Origin: a virus
IMG/VR virus record: IMGVR_UViG_3300009790_002175
Location: 1 to 26,568 of that record
Length of the DNA stretch: 26,568 nt
Direction: 5' to 3' (one strand)
Below are positions 14,139-21,298 of the stretch, in pieces. Positions within the stretch are counted from its first letter, which is position 1. The number at the start of each line of letters is the position of its first letter. The translations under genes were made by a program, and so were the position numbers. The notes beneath the pieces are model-generated. The model saw only the letters and a program-made list of their open reading frames with translations. It was not told the origin of the DNA and made no database searches.

Positions 14139-15167
14139 TCCAGACATGCAAGTTGTTTTGGCTAGTTTTTGCCAGTTCTCAGAATCCATTTTCTTAAGAT
14201 CCGCAATCTTTAAAACCATACGCAAACTAATCTCTCTTACGATGTCTTGGTTCTCAGTCATGAAGTCGATAATTTCTTTATCTCCTTCTTTCCCAAACCC
14301 ATACTCATCAAGCATACCATCTCTAACGATTTGGTTAATCCTTAGAAACTTATCTCTTTTAGAGTTCATTGTAAGGTCTAGGTAATGACATCTTGACATA
14401 AGTGCCGCCAAGTGATCCTTAATCTTCTTAGAACGAACGTTTTCAAAATCAACGTTAGTAATAAAGATACAACCACCTTTGAATTCAAACCTATCAGGAA
14501 TACCTTCCCTTCTAAGTGCTTGTGATTCTGACTTCCAAGTAATAGTTCTTTTCTTACCTGAATCAAGTGTAGCCTTAAGCATGTTCAAACATACTTCATC
14601 AAACAACACACTATCACAGTCATCAAATACTAAGATGTTACCTTTTTGTGAATTGTTATAAAGTGTTTGGAAAAGACCAATTGGTGTAACTGAACCTTTA
14701 ACAACTTCAGTTCTTGCAGGTTTACCAGCAACTTCTGTAAGCATGTCATAATCTTCAAGAACAGTTTCAACACCAAATGACTTACCAACTCCTGGAGGGC
14801 CACTTACTATCATACCTCTTACAGTACCTTCTGCTACTGCATGAGTCATTCTGTCCAAAATATCAAAACGTTCACGAATTCGCTCAATTGCTTGTTCGTC
14901 ACTTTCCTCATCTTTTGGAGTGTTGTCGATTTTAGGTTGTTCTGCATAAACACCTGGAGTAACATACTCTAAGTCTTTAGTAGGATCTTCTATTAAAACC
15001 CTAATACTTGCAAATTTATCACCCATCACTTCAGTACCGTTTACAGTAATGAAAGCACCTTTTTTACCAACATTAAGTGGCTTAAGAATTGGAAATACAG
15101 TATCAACGATTTCGTTTTTACGGTAAGTTCCGCTCTTAATTTTTACATAATTTAATGCGTTTGTCAT
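14130..15167 (-). CDS. AAA+ ATPase of phage type
   Basis: A 345-residue protein. The N-terminal 100 residues are a beta-rich accessory domain (VNGTEVMGDKFASIRVLIE). The AAA+ core has Walker A GPPGVGKS (123-130), Walker B GNILVFDDCD (176-185), a sensor-1-like FITNVDF and a C-terminal helical lid. It does not resemble gp44, because RFC-box and clamp-loader features are missing. Families like this in marine T4-like phages are of unknown role; ring-forming remodelling of DNA or protein complexes is expected. It has its own strong early promoter and a 50-nt leader with GGGGAT. It appears as a single-gene transcription unit ending in the structured RNA region. Confidence 0.85.
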   Translation of the reverse strand: MTNALNYVKIKSGTYRKNEIVDTVFPILKPLNVGKKGAFITVNGTEVMGDKFASIRVLIEDPTKDLEYVTPGVYAEQPKIDNTPKDEESDEQAIERIRERFDILDRMTHAVAEGTVRGMIVSGPPGVGKSFGVETVLEDYDMLTEVAGKPARTEVVKGSVTPIGLFQTLYNNSQKGNILVFDDCDSVLFDEVCLNMLKATLDSGKKRTITWKSESQALRREGIPDRFEFKGGCIFITNVDFENVRSKKIKDHLAALMSRCHYLDLTMNSKRDKFLRINQIVRDGMLDEYGFGKEGDKEIIDFMTENQDIVREISLRMVLKIADLKKMDSENWQKLAKTTCMSGAI

Positions 15168-15225
15168 ATTGTCATCCCCGACTTTATGGTTTTGTTAAGG
15201 ACCCTTTCCCTAACTCTTATATACT

Positions 15226-15253
15226 ATTATACTTCTTTTTGAGTGTAAGTCAA
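15226..15253 (-). promoter_or_regulatory. Early sigma70-type promoter of the AAA+ ATPase (TTGACT-16-TATAAT)
   Basis: On the minus strand, -35 TTGACT is at 15253-15248 and -10 TATAAT at 15231-15226, spacer 16 nt; the start would be near 15219. Same -35, spacer length and -10 as the primase and TonB receptor promoters. Confidence 0.8.
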
Positions 15254-15255
15254 CC

Positions 15256-15280
15256 TTTTTACCACTTTTTTTGGTAAAAA
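15256..15280 (-). terminator. A/T-rich inverted repeat after the exonuclease stop, possible terminator or operator
   Basis: A perfect 9-bp inverted repeat TTTTTACCA/TGGTAAAAA with a 7-nt loop lies one base after the exonuclease stop codon and two bases upstream of the ATPase promoter -35. Its stem is mostly A/T, so termination would be weak; an operator or UP-like role for the next promoter is equally possible. Confidence 0.4.
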
Positions 15281-15281
15281 A

Positions 15282-15821
15282 TTAATCTTTTTTGATGTTT
15301 AGCATGAAAAAGCAGGTTTGTAAACATTTTGCCTGCCATTTTGCATCATCTACAGCACTATGTAGGTCTTCTTGAATGCCTTTTCTAGGGTCTACATCCA
15401 TCATGCTGAATACAGTTCTGCTATCTCTGATTTGCCAATATGCCCAATTTGTGTGGGTGTTTAGCATTTTATATAGATTCTCAATAATGACCATATCAAA
15501 TTGTGGGCCTTGGCACCATATTTGGTCACACCCAACTAGCCATTTATTAAGCGATTTTGTGAATTCATTTAGTGGAGTTCTGCCCTCTTCTGCAAAGGCA
15601 ATATCCTGAATATGTTTTGGTTGTTTTGCCCACCATTCCATAGTACCATCATCTACATCTCTGTGTAAGTTTGTTTGCTCATCAATGTCTAATTTAAAGT
15701 CTAAGAATGTGTGTGGCTCTTCATTTGTGTAAGGATCGAACTTTACACCACCCACACTTAATACTACTGCTTCTGGCGTTGTAGCCAAAGTTTCGATATC
15801 AATCATTGCATGGGTGGTCAT
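15282..15821 (-). CDS. DexA-like 3'-5' exonuclease (DEDDh family)
   Basis: A 179-residue DnaQ-fold exonuclease. Exo I: MIDIETL with Asp8 and Glu10; Exo II: QFDMVIIENLY with Asp109; Exo III: HSAVDDA with His154 and Asp159 (H-x4-D). EWWAKQ (62-67) and RDSRTVF (132-138) match the pattern in T4 DexA (EWWKNQ, RDIRTRI). T4 DexA, 227 residues, degrades single-stranded DNA 3' to 5'. Other members include RNase T-like enzymes, so an RNA substrate is possible. The ATG at 15821 follows AGGAGA and lies 9 nt after the 59-residue gene's stop; the two would be co-transcribed from the promoter near 16040-16068. Confidence 0.85.
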   Translation of the reverse strand: MTTHAMIDIETLATTPEAVVLSVGGVKFDPYTNEEPHTFLDFKLDIDEQTNLHRDVDDGTMEWWAKQPKHIQDIAFAEEGRTPLNEFTKSLNKWLVGCDQIWCQGPQFDMVIIENLYKMLNTHTNWAYWQIRDSRTVFSMMDVDPRKGIQEDLHSAVDDAKWQAKCLQTCFFMLNIKKD

Positions 15822-15830
15822 AAGTATCTC

Positions 15831-16010
15831 CTAAGAATTGGTATTGTTTACTTCAAATATTCCTGAAAAAACAGCAAATCCTTCTTCTTTTGAATATGGT
15901 TCTTCACCATATGCACTTCTTTCGTAAGTGTTCATATCGAACCATACTGAAAAATTTTCGTTGAAAGACATGCTCTCATCATATACAAAAACACCGTTTA
16001 CATTACTCAT
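15831..16010 (-). CDS. Small hypothetical protein, 59 aa
   Basis: An ATG at 16010 preceded by a good ribosome-binding site (TTAGGAGACAAT) opens a 59-residue frame ending in TAG at 15831. The protein begins MSNVNGVFVYDESMSF and is aromatic-rich and acidic, with no recognised family. It lies between a near-consensus promoter and the exonuclease gene, whose ribosome-binding site begins at its stop codon. The promoter, ribosome-binding site and tight spacing make it convincing despite its small size. A small early protein modulating the host or the exonuclease is possible. Confidence 0.7.
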   Translation of the reverse strand: MSNVNGVFVYDESMSFNENFSVWFDMNTYERSAYGEEPYSKEEGFAVFSGIFEVNNTNS

Positions 16011-16039
16011 ATTGTCTCCTAAAAAATAAAAGTAATATA

Positions 16040-16068
16040 ATAATACTAAAAAATCTGGTAAATGTCAA
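16040..16068 (-). promoter_or_regulatory. Sigma70-type promoter of the 59-aa gene and exonuclease (TTGACA-17-TATTAT)
   Basis: On the minus strand, -35 TTGACA is at 16068-16063 and -10 TATTAT at 16045-16040, spacer 17 nt. The predicted start near 16033 leaves a 22-nt leader carrying AGGAG before the ATG at 16010. Confidence 0.7.
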
Positions 16069-16073
16069 CCTAA

Positions 16074-16655
16074 TTATGCATTAAGTTTTTGGAAGTATTT
16101 CTCGTAAAGACGTTTTTCCCAACGGTATGCTTCACGTTCCCACGGTTGATGACTATACGGAACTTTGGAATAATCTGCTTTTTTCCATCTCATACTAGAA
16201 GGAGATAGTTCTCCTGTAATAAACTGTTTAGCATGAATTAATTCATGTGTTAAGTTCATTAACATTTCGTCCCTTGTATAGTGTTCACCTTCTGAAGTTC
16301 TTGCAACTTCAATGTCTATAGACTTTTTATCTCCCCAACAGTAACCACCTACTTGTTCTTCACATACAGTTTGTATCCAAACGTCTACTTCTACATAACG
16401 TCTTAATCGTGTTGGAACAATGTTTTCTAATAGTAGTTCTGAGACTTTTTCTACAAATTTTTTGTTTTTAAACTGACCATGTATTTGAACATGAATCATA
16501 TCCTGATTCCCTACCCAGTTAGATATGGTGCTTATATTAGCATCTATTGTGGCTTTGTCAACCTTTTTGTAAGTTATTGATTTGGAAGATGCTATTGTAT
16601 TACAATGTCTTCCATTCCTGCTGTTCTTAGTCTTGTTATGTGACCTATTTGCCAT
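16074..16655 (-). CDS. HExxH zinc-metallopeptidase-like protein
   Basis: A 193-residue protein with the zinc motif HELIH at residues 137-141 in LTHELIHAKQF, and a later PWEREAYRWE (171-180) that may give the third ligand, as in gluzincin-like or SprT-like metalloproteins. The N-terminal 50 residues are basic and Ser/Asn-rich. The ATG at 16655 overlaps the UvsY-like gene by 64 nt, which is much longer than other overlaps here; a downstream start is possible, but the next in-frame Met is residue 53. Context is the recombination operon (gp32, UvsX, UvsY), so processing of DNA-bound proteins, as for SprT/Spartan proteases, is an attractive but unproven idea. Confidence 0.65.
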   Translation of the reverse strand: MANRSHNKTKNSRNGRHCNTIASSKSITYKKVDKATIDANISTISNWVGNQDMIHVQIHGQFKNKKFVEKVSELLLENIVPTRLRRYVEVDVWIQTVCEEQVGGYCWGDKKSIDIEVARTSEGEHYTRDEMLMNLTHELIHAKQFITGELSPSSMRWKKADYSKVPYSHQPWEREAYRWEKRLYEKYFQKLNA

Positions 16656-17053
16656 TGTTTTGTATCAAGTCCTTTCATAATACCCAGATACTTATTTCTG
16701 AGTAGACTGTATTGATTGCAAAGGTGTGTTAGGTTAATAACACTAGGTTCACTATCAACAAACTTTTCTGCGTCTCTACTACTTAACTGTCTGTTGTAAG
16801 ATTCTAAGAATTTTCTGAATGTTTTTGAACGTTCTTTTCTTAGTTCAATATTTAGATGTTCTAGTATTGCTTCAATCTCTTGTAATTGATTAAATCGATG
16901 TTCAGTAATGCCTGGAAGGGCGGCACTAGATTTCTCTAGGCTACCCTTAATACTGCATTCGTATTTGGCTTCTTCTAATTCTTTTTCGTAGTGGTCAATA
17001 GAGTCAACAATTTTGCCTAAATCTTCTACTACAGAGTTATACCAACCAGCCAT
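16592..17053 (-). CDS. uvsY: UvsY-like recombination mediator
   Basis: A 153-residue helical protein, close to T4 UvsY (137 residues), the mediator that loads UvsX on gp32-coated DNA. It has an N-terminal helix pair, a central charged helix ELRKERSKTFRKFLESYNRQ (residues 72-91) matching the basic ssDNA-binding segment, and an oligomerisation-type C-terminus (GIMKGLDTKQWQIGHITRLRTAG; T4: ILLDFCSGALDAIKSRGFAIKHIQDMRAFEAG). Location two genes after uvsX in the gp32-UvsX operon supports the call. It is 3 nt after the 77-residue gene. Similarity is at pattern level only. Confidence 0.65.
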   Translation of the reverse strand: MAGWYNSVVEDLGKIVDSIDHYEKELEEAKYECSIKGSLEKSSAALPGITEHRFNQLQEIEAILEHLNIELRKERSKTFRKFLESYNRQLSSRDAEKFVDSEPSVINLTHLCNQYSLLRNKYLGIMKGLDTKQWQIGHITRLRTAGMEDIVIQ

Positions 17054-17056
17054 AAT

Positions 17057-17290
17057 TTAATCCCAATCTTCCTCAAAGTCGTCCTCATTTTCACCGAAGC
17101 CGTAATGTCCGACTACAGCGGTTTTTAAGGCGCCATCAAAAGTATGGGCTTCTTCCTCTATACCGTTCATATCACTTTCTTCGTCAAATACACGAACAAG
17201 GTGTTCTGCGGCTTCAACTCTATCCTTCTTTTGGATATAGTTTTTCATAGAGTCCCATATACTAATTAATAGTTGTATTTCAGGATTCAT
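17057..17290 (-). CDS. Small acidic hypothetical protein between UvsX and UvsY-like genes, 77 aa
   Basis: A 77-residue acidic helical protein ending in a run of Asp/Glu (GENEDDFEEDWD). Its ATG at 17290 overlaps the uvsX stop by 11 nt and its stop is 3 nt before the UvsY-like ATG, so it is embedded in the recombination operon. The acidic tail recalls gp32-type protein-protein contact tails. A recombination accessory role is inferred from position only. Confidence 0.6.
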   Translation of the reverse strand: MNPEIQLLISIWDSMKNYIQKKDRVEAAEHLVRVFDEESDMNGIEEEAHTFDGALKTAVVGHYGFGENEDDFEEDWD

Positions 17291-18389
17291 CTTTTAACTC
17301 CTCAAGTGTAGGTTCGTCAATTAATGTTTCATCATCTACAAGATCCTCTTCTTCAACAGGTTCTGCAATATGACTCCACTCATCCATAATTACCTGAAGT
17401 TTGTCTCCACTCCAGCCTTTTCTGAACTCTTTAATTTCTTCGCCAGTTACAGGTGAGATATAAGAAAGTTTATTGCCAACTTTTTCTACAATACCTTTTG
17501 CTTCAAGCATTTCTAGGAGCCCACTATATGGGTCCATACCTTCTTCGTATGGGATTTTTACTTGAACACTTTCAAACGGTTTACTGTAACGAGTTTTCAT
17601 TACTTTACAAGCCGCTCTAATACCTTGTACTGTAGACACTTTGTTGCCGTCAATGTCTTCCTTAAGTTTTAGTTTTTTCATAGCAACTACTATACTACTT
17701 GCATATATAAAACCTTGTCCGCCTGATATTTTATCATCAGGGTCAAACATGTCTTGTGATGCATAAGTATGGTTTGTTGCAATTAGACCAATCGGGTGTG
17801 GTGCTAATTGATTAACTGTATTCCTAACTAGGGCAGTTAATGCCTTTGGTTTTCTACCCATATCACCTTTCATATCACCTTTTTCAAATTGTGCTACGTC
17901 TGTTGGTGTAAGTAACATACCTAAACTATCTACTACAAATAGCATTTTAGGTTGTTCTTCATATGGTAAGTCACCATAGTTAGTTTTATAGTCTTTTACA
18001 AAATCACTGATTGTTTTAGCAACATCATCTATCATGCTAACACTAATTTTCAGAAGTGCTTCTGGACTAGTGTCTACATCTAATGCTTGTAGCCAATCTT
18101 CATCAAGTGCATTTTCACTGTCAAATAATACAACCTGACAGCCTTGTTTTTGTGCATTACGCACTAAATTACCTGAACAGATAAAACTTTTACCCGAACC
18201 AGATTCTCCAGCAAACACACTCACCTTACCAAGGGGAACTCCTTTTTGGAAGTCCCCACTTATTAAGTAATTTAGAGTGTAGTTACCAGTTGATATCCAA
18301 TCCTGTGGGTCATGAAAGCCAGCACTTATTCCAGTGATGCTTTTAGTCAATCCTGTTCGGAACTTGGTTAAGTCAAATGGTTTCTGCAT
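17280..18389 (-). CDS. uvsX: UvsX / RecA-like recombinase
   Basis: A 369-residue strand-exchange protein (T4 UvsX 391). Walker A GESGSGKS at 61-68, a RecA-type FDSENALDEDW (89-99, with catalytic Glu), Walker B MLFVVDSLGML near 149-159, and loop-2 region ATNHTYASQDMFDPDDKISGGQG. The C-terminus is acidic (EEEDLVDDETLIDEPTLEELKDE), as in T4 UvsX and RecA, where it regulates DNA binding. It drives recombination-dependent replication with gp32, UvsY and UvsW. The gp32 stop and a strong AAGGAG ribosome-binding site overlap just before the ATG at 18389, so the two are co-translated from one mRNA. Confidence 0.93.
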   Translation of the reverse strand: MQKPFDLTKFRTGLTKSITGISAGFHDPQDWISTGNYTLNYLISGDFQKGVPLGKVSVFAGESGSGKSFICSGNLVRNAQKQGCQVVLFDSENALDEDWLQALDVDTSPEALLKISVSMIDDVAKTISDFVKDYKTNYGDLPYEEQPKMLFVVDSLGMLLTPTDVAQFEKGDMKGDMGRKPKALTALVRNTVNQLAPHPIGLIATNHTYASQDMFDPDDKISGGQGFIYASSIVVAMKKLKLKEDIDGNKVSTVQGIRAACKVMKTRYSKPFESVQVKIPYEEGMDPYSGLLEMLEAKGIVEKVGNKLSYISPVTGEEIKEFRKGWSGDKLQVIMDEWSHIAEPVEEEDLVDDETLIDEPTLEELKDES

Positions 18390-18398
18390 GATGTCTCC

Positions 18399-19397
18399 TT
18401 AAGAACGGTTACGGATCATATTTAAAATATCATCAGCACTAGGTTTTTCACCACTTGCTTCTGCTGTTGCAGGAGCAGGTGCTTCTTCCGTAGCCGGTGC
18501 AGGAGCAGGTGCTTCTGCCTTAGGTTCATTAGTAACTTCTGGTGCTTTAGTTTCAGCAACTGGTTGTGCAGGAGCCGTTGTGGCTGGTTTTGCACTACTA
18601 CTTGCTGGAGCATCTACGCCGTAAGGCTTGTAGAAGTTACCCCATCTTTCCACATCATATAACTCACCGTCAACTGATGCTTGGAACATTTCGCTAATTG
18701 CGTTAAGTTCTTCTTCACCAGGTCTTTTTGGTAAAAAGTCTGATAATGTGTATAAACCATTTGTGTCAACAGATGCTAATTCTGTTTCATCTAATGCACG
18801 TTCTTTACGCATCCATTTAGATGTAGAATAATCTGCATATTGACCTTTGGTTGTTTTAGTTACCCTAAAGTCTGTACCATTAACATAATCAGTAGGAATG
18901 TTTTCCATGTCTGGGTCCATCAATGCTGATTTAATAATGTTAAAGATTTGTGGGGAAATAACAAAACGTCTGATTGGGTTTTCAGGTGCTGTTTCGTTAA
19001 GTGGGTTTTCAATTACAAATCCTTGGAATATGTAACTTCTTTTTTTCCAATACTTACGACCCATGTCTTCTAGACTTGCGTCTTTAAACCAAGGACGAAC
19101 CTCAGTTAGTACTGGACAAGTATCGCCGTACATTTCTGCACAAGGTACTTGTACTGTAACAGGTTTACTGTCGCCGCCTTTTACACCTGGAAAAGAAAGT
19201 CTAATCATTTGTCTTTCTTGCCAAAAGAATGTGTTATCAACGTCTGCGTCAGGTAAGAACCTGAGGACTGCTGATGTTCCTTCGTCGATATTCCAGTGTG
19301 GATAAATGGCGTTGTCGCCGCCTGTTGATGATTGGCTAGAACTTCTGTTGTTCTCCATGCTTGCCAATTTAGCCCTTATTTCTGCCAAAGATGCCAT
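18399..19397 (-). CDS. 32: gp32-like single-stranded DNA-binding protein
   Basis: A 332-residue protein (T4 gp32 301). The N-terminus MASLAEIRAKLASMENN corresponds to the cooperativity B domain. The core (YPHWNIDEGTSAVLRFLPDAD, then NTFFWQERQMIRLSFPG) matches the gp32 OB-fold start. Only two nearby cysteines (CAEMYGDTC) remain of the T4 zinc site (His-Cys3), so zinc binding may be lost or changed. After residue 270 comes a Pro/Ala/Glu low-complexity linker and short acidic-to-basic end (KPSADDILNMIRNRS), the equivalent of the protein-interaction tail. It leads the recombination operon after a 142-nt leader region with an 11-bp repeat. Confidence 0.85.
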   Translation of the reverse strand: MASLAEIRAKLASMENNRSSSQSSTGGDNAIYPHWNIDEGTSAVLRFLPDADVDNTFFWQERQMIRLSFPGVKGGDSKPVTVQVPCAEMYGDTCPVLTEVRPWFKDASLEDMGRKYWKKRSYIFQGFVIENPLNETAPENPIRRFVISPQIFNIIKSALMDPDMENIPTDYVNGTDFRVTKTTKGQYADYSTSKWMRKERALDETELASVDTNGLYTLSDFLPKRPGEEELNAISEMFQASVDGELYDVERWGNFYKPYGVDAPASSSAKPATTAPAQPVAETKAPEVTNEPKAEAPAPAPATEEAPAPATAEASGEKPSADDILNMIRNRS

Positions 19398-19415
19398 AAT
19401 AATTTCTCCTATGTA

Positions 19416-19492
19416 TGTGCCATGTTTGTAATACTGTCTGTGTTTATGTATTACTAATGCCTAAGTTTATATTCTTTGTGCCATGTTGTCAA
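19416..19492 (-). promoter_or_regulatory. gp32 operon promoter/leader with 11-bp direct repeat
   Basis: The 142-nt gap before gp32 holds, on the minus strand, a -35 TTGACA (19492-19487) and -10 TATAAA (19471-19466), spacer 15 nt, shorter than ideal. The 11-mer TGTGCCATGTT (plus strand) occurs at 19416-19426 and again at 19477-19487, once in the leader and once in the spacer next to the -35. The later leader has AGGAGA before the ATG. A late-promoter-like AATAAATACTATT (minus strand, from about 19544) is also present at the end of the upstream gene, so early and late expression are both possible. Confidence 0.5.
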
Positions 19493-19539
19493 CCTTTTTT
19501 TGTCTTTCGACAATAACCGTTGTCTTGTTATAATAGTAT

Positions 19540-21252
19540 TTATTCTTCTTCTACAAAACTCTCTATAAATTTGGTGTATTTCTCTTCTTCTGTTACTGTT
19601 TCTGCCATTTGTGCTTGTTCAGGACGTTGTGCAGAAAGTAGAGAAGCCTTAACTGCTCTATATTCAAATTGATTCATTTGTCCACCATTACTTAACTTAT
19701 TACTAATACTACCTAAGTAATTTGCAAGTTGTGGATTTGTAGCAGTAGCACCTAACTGTGATACTTGATGTCCTAGTTTTGCTTCTGGTGTAGCAAAGTC
19801 TAAAGGATCTTCACTAATAAGTTCTTTAACACCTGCAAAGTTTTCTGATTCAATTGTTTTCATAATCATACTTTCAAATGCAGTTTGCTTGTTTACTAAC
19901 TTGCTTAATGTTTCATGTGCATTACCCACTTTGTTATCAAAGTGTGTTTCAGTAAAGTGGTCTTCTAAGTTTACTTCATTAACAATATCAATATTGTTCA
20001 TGTCTTTTAAACTCTCTACTGCTTTACTATAAGTTTTTACACCACTTAATTTTTTAAATGTTTCTTTAATTGTATTAATATGTTGTTTAGCAAGTTCGAC
20101 ATAGTCGTTGTTTTCTTCATTTATAAGACCTTGCTTCTTAACATAGTTTGCGAATTCTTTTAATGTTTTTAATTCAGTACACATAGCAACAATGCTTTCA
20201 CCTACTGTATCATGCATTACGCCACCGTTGTATAAGTGCCTTGCCATTGCTCTAGCACCGTTTAAATTTTTGCTTGGGAATAAGAATCTTTCTTCATTAT
20301 TCTCAATGAATATCTTTTGTATGTTTCTACTTCTTGAACCACGTACTTCTTCGTTTACTGGTTTAGTGTGCTTAACAATAATCTTTGTTGAGCCTAATGG
20401 TTGATTACTTGTTTTAATACTTCCTCTCATAGAACCTAAACTTGCTTCAACAATAGTTTCTTCAACTTCTTCTTCAACTTCTTCAACGTTTTCTTGTACT
20501 ACTCCTTTGCCGCCACATGTTCCACAAACTTCTTTGCCATGTGAGCAATCACTTTTTCCGCCATCACAACAAGGGCAAGGTACTGTTGATTCTCTTACTG
20601 CACCACTTCTCATTTCACCATAAAGTTCTATTGCTTTGTCCATTAGTTCTTTAGCCGCATCGTCATTTTTAAAACCACATTCTTCTGCAAAGTCCATGCT
20701 TGAACTGTAATACATATCATCAAAATCTATTACGTCACCTAGTTCATGTAATTTTGAAGCAATCTCTTCTTCAGTTTTACCTAAGTCAACCATTCCGTTA
20801 TTTAAAAAGATATACAATGATTGGTCATCGTTACAACCAACTACTGTTCTTTCTTCATTAATAGGTTCTAGTCCTGCTAGTTTTCTCATTTCATTATGTT
20901 CTTTCATGTCTTCATCTCTTCTAATGTTTATTGCTTCACTACTTGGTTTTAATGTTTTTCCAAATACTCTAAAGTCAAGCATCATTAAGTAATCTTTTGC
21001 AATTTCGTCTAATTGACTTCTTAATGTATCAGTTTGGTCAGAGTTGTCACTAATGCTTAAACGTATTTCTTCTCTTGGTACATTAAGTGTAACAAGTAAG
21101 TTAGGATCTTCAACAAAAAATCTAATAGCATCTGCTGGGTCACCAACAACTTCACCTGCTTTATTATAAGTGTCTATTTGAAAACCGTAACCTTTTAATA
21201 GATTAAAAACTCTATCTGCTACTGTTTTTACACTTGTTGCTTCTACTAACAT
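19540..21252 (-). CDS. Large late protein with DnaJ-type zinc finger, 570 aa
   Basis: A 570-residue protein of unrecognised family. N-terminal part (residues 1-125) is alpha/beta, then comes EMRKLAGLEPINEE, a motif recurring in marine phage head-associated proteins. Residues 224-250 carry clustered cysteines (CPCC, then C236, H238, then CGTCGGKG at 243-250) like a CxxCxGxG DnaJ zinc finger. An acidic linker EEVEEEVEETIVEA follows, and the C-terminal 300 residues are helical. The start MLVEATS and the internal IVEAS each contain an I/L-V-E-A sequence like gp21 protease sites. It has a late promoter, a GGAG ribosome-binding site and TerL as upstream neighbour, suggesting a virion or head-assembly role. 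Function is unknown. Confidence 0.65.
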   Translation of the reverse strand: MLVEATSVKTVADRVFNLLKGYGFQIDTYNKAGEVVGDPADAIRFFVEDPNLLVTLNVPREEIRLSISDNSDQTDTLRSQLDEIAKDYLMMLDFRVFGKTLKPSSEAINIRRDEDMKEHNEMRKLAGLEPINEERTVVGCNDDQSLYIFLNNGMVDLGKTEEEIASKLHELGDVIDFDDMYYSSSMDFAEECGFKNDDAAKELMDKAIELYGEMRSGAVRESTVPCPCCDGGKSDCSHGKEVCGTCGGKGVVQENVEEVEEEVEETIVEASLGSMRGSIKTSNQPLGSTKIIVKHTKPVNEEVRGSRSRNIQKIFIENNEERFLFPSKNLNGARAMARHLYNGGVMHDTVGESIVAMCTELKTLKEFANYVKKQGLINEENNDYVELAKQHINTIKETFKKLSGVKTYSKAVESLKDMNNIDIVNEVNLEDHFTETHFDNKVGNAHETLSKLVNKQTAFESMIMKTIESENFAGVKELISEDPLDFATPEAKLGHQVSQLGATATNPQLANYLGSISNKLSNGGQMNQFEYRAVKASLLSAQRPEQAQMAETVTEEEKYTKFIESFVEEE

Positions 21253-21275
21253 TAGTCTGTATCTCCGTTATGTAT

Positions 21276-21284
21276 GTATTTATC
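21276..21284 (-). promoter_or_regulatory. T4-type late promoter (GATAAATAC)
   Basis: Minus-strand GATAAATAC in the 46-nt gap after TerL. Predicted start near 21271 gives a leader of about 19 nt with CGGAG before the ATG at 21252. Confidence 0.65.
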
Positions 21285-21298
21285 ATTTAATGGAGATT

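Noticed and set aside
14130-15167. Clamp-loader ATPase gp44
   Set aside because: Walker motifs are present, but the N-terminal beta-rich domain and lack of clamp-loader-specific motifs argue against it.
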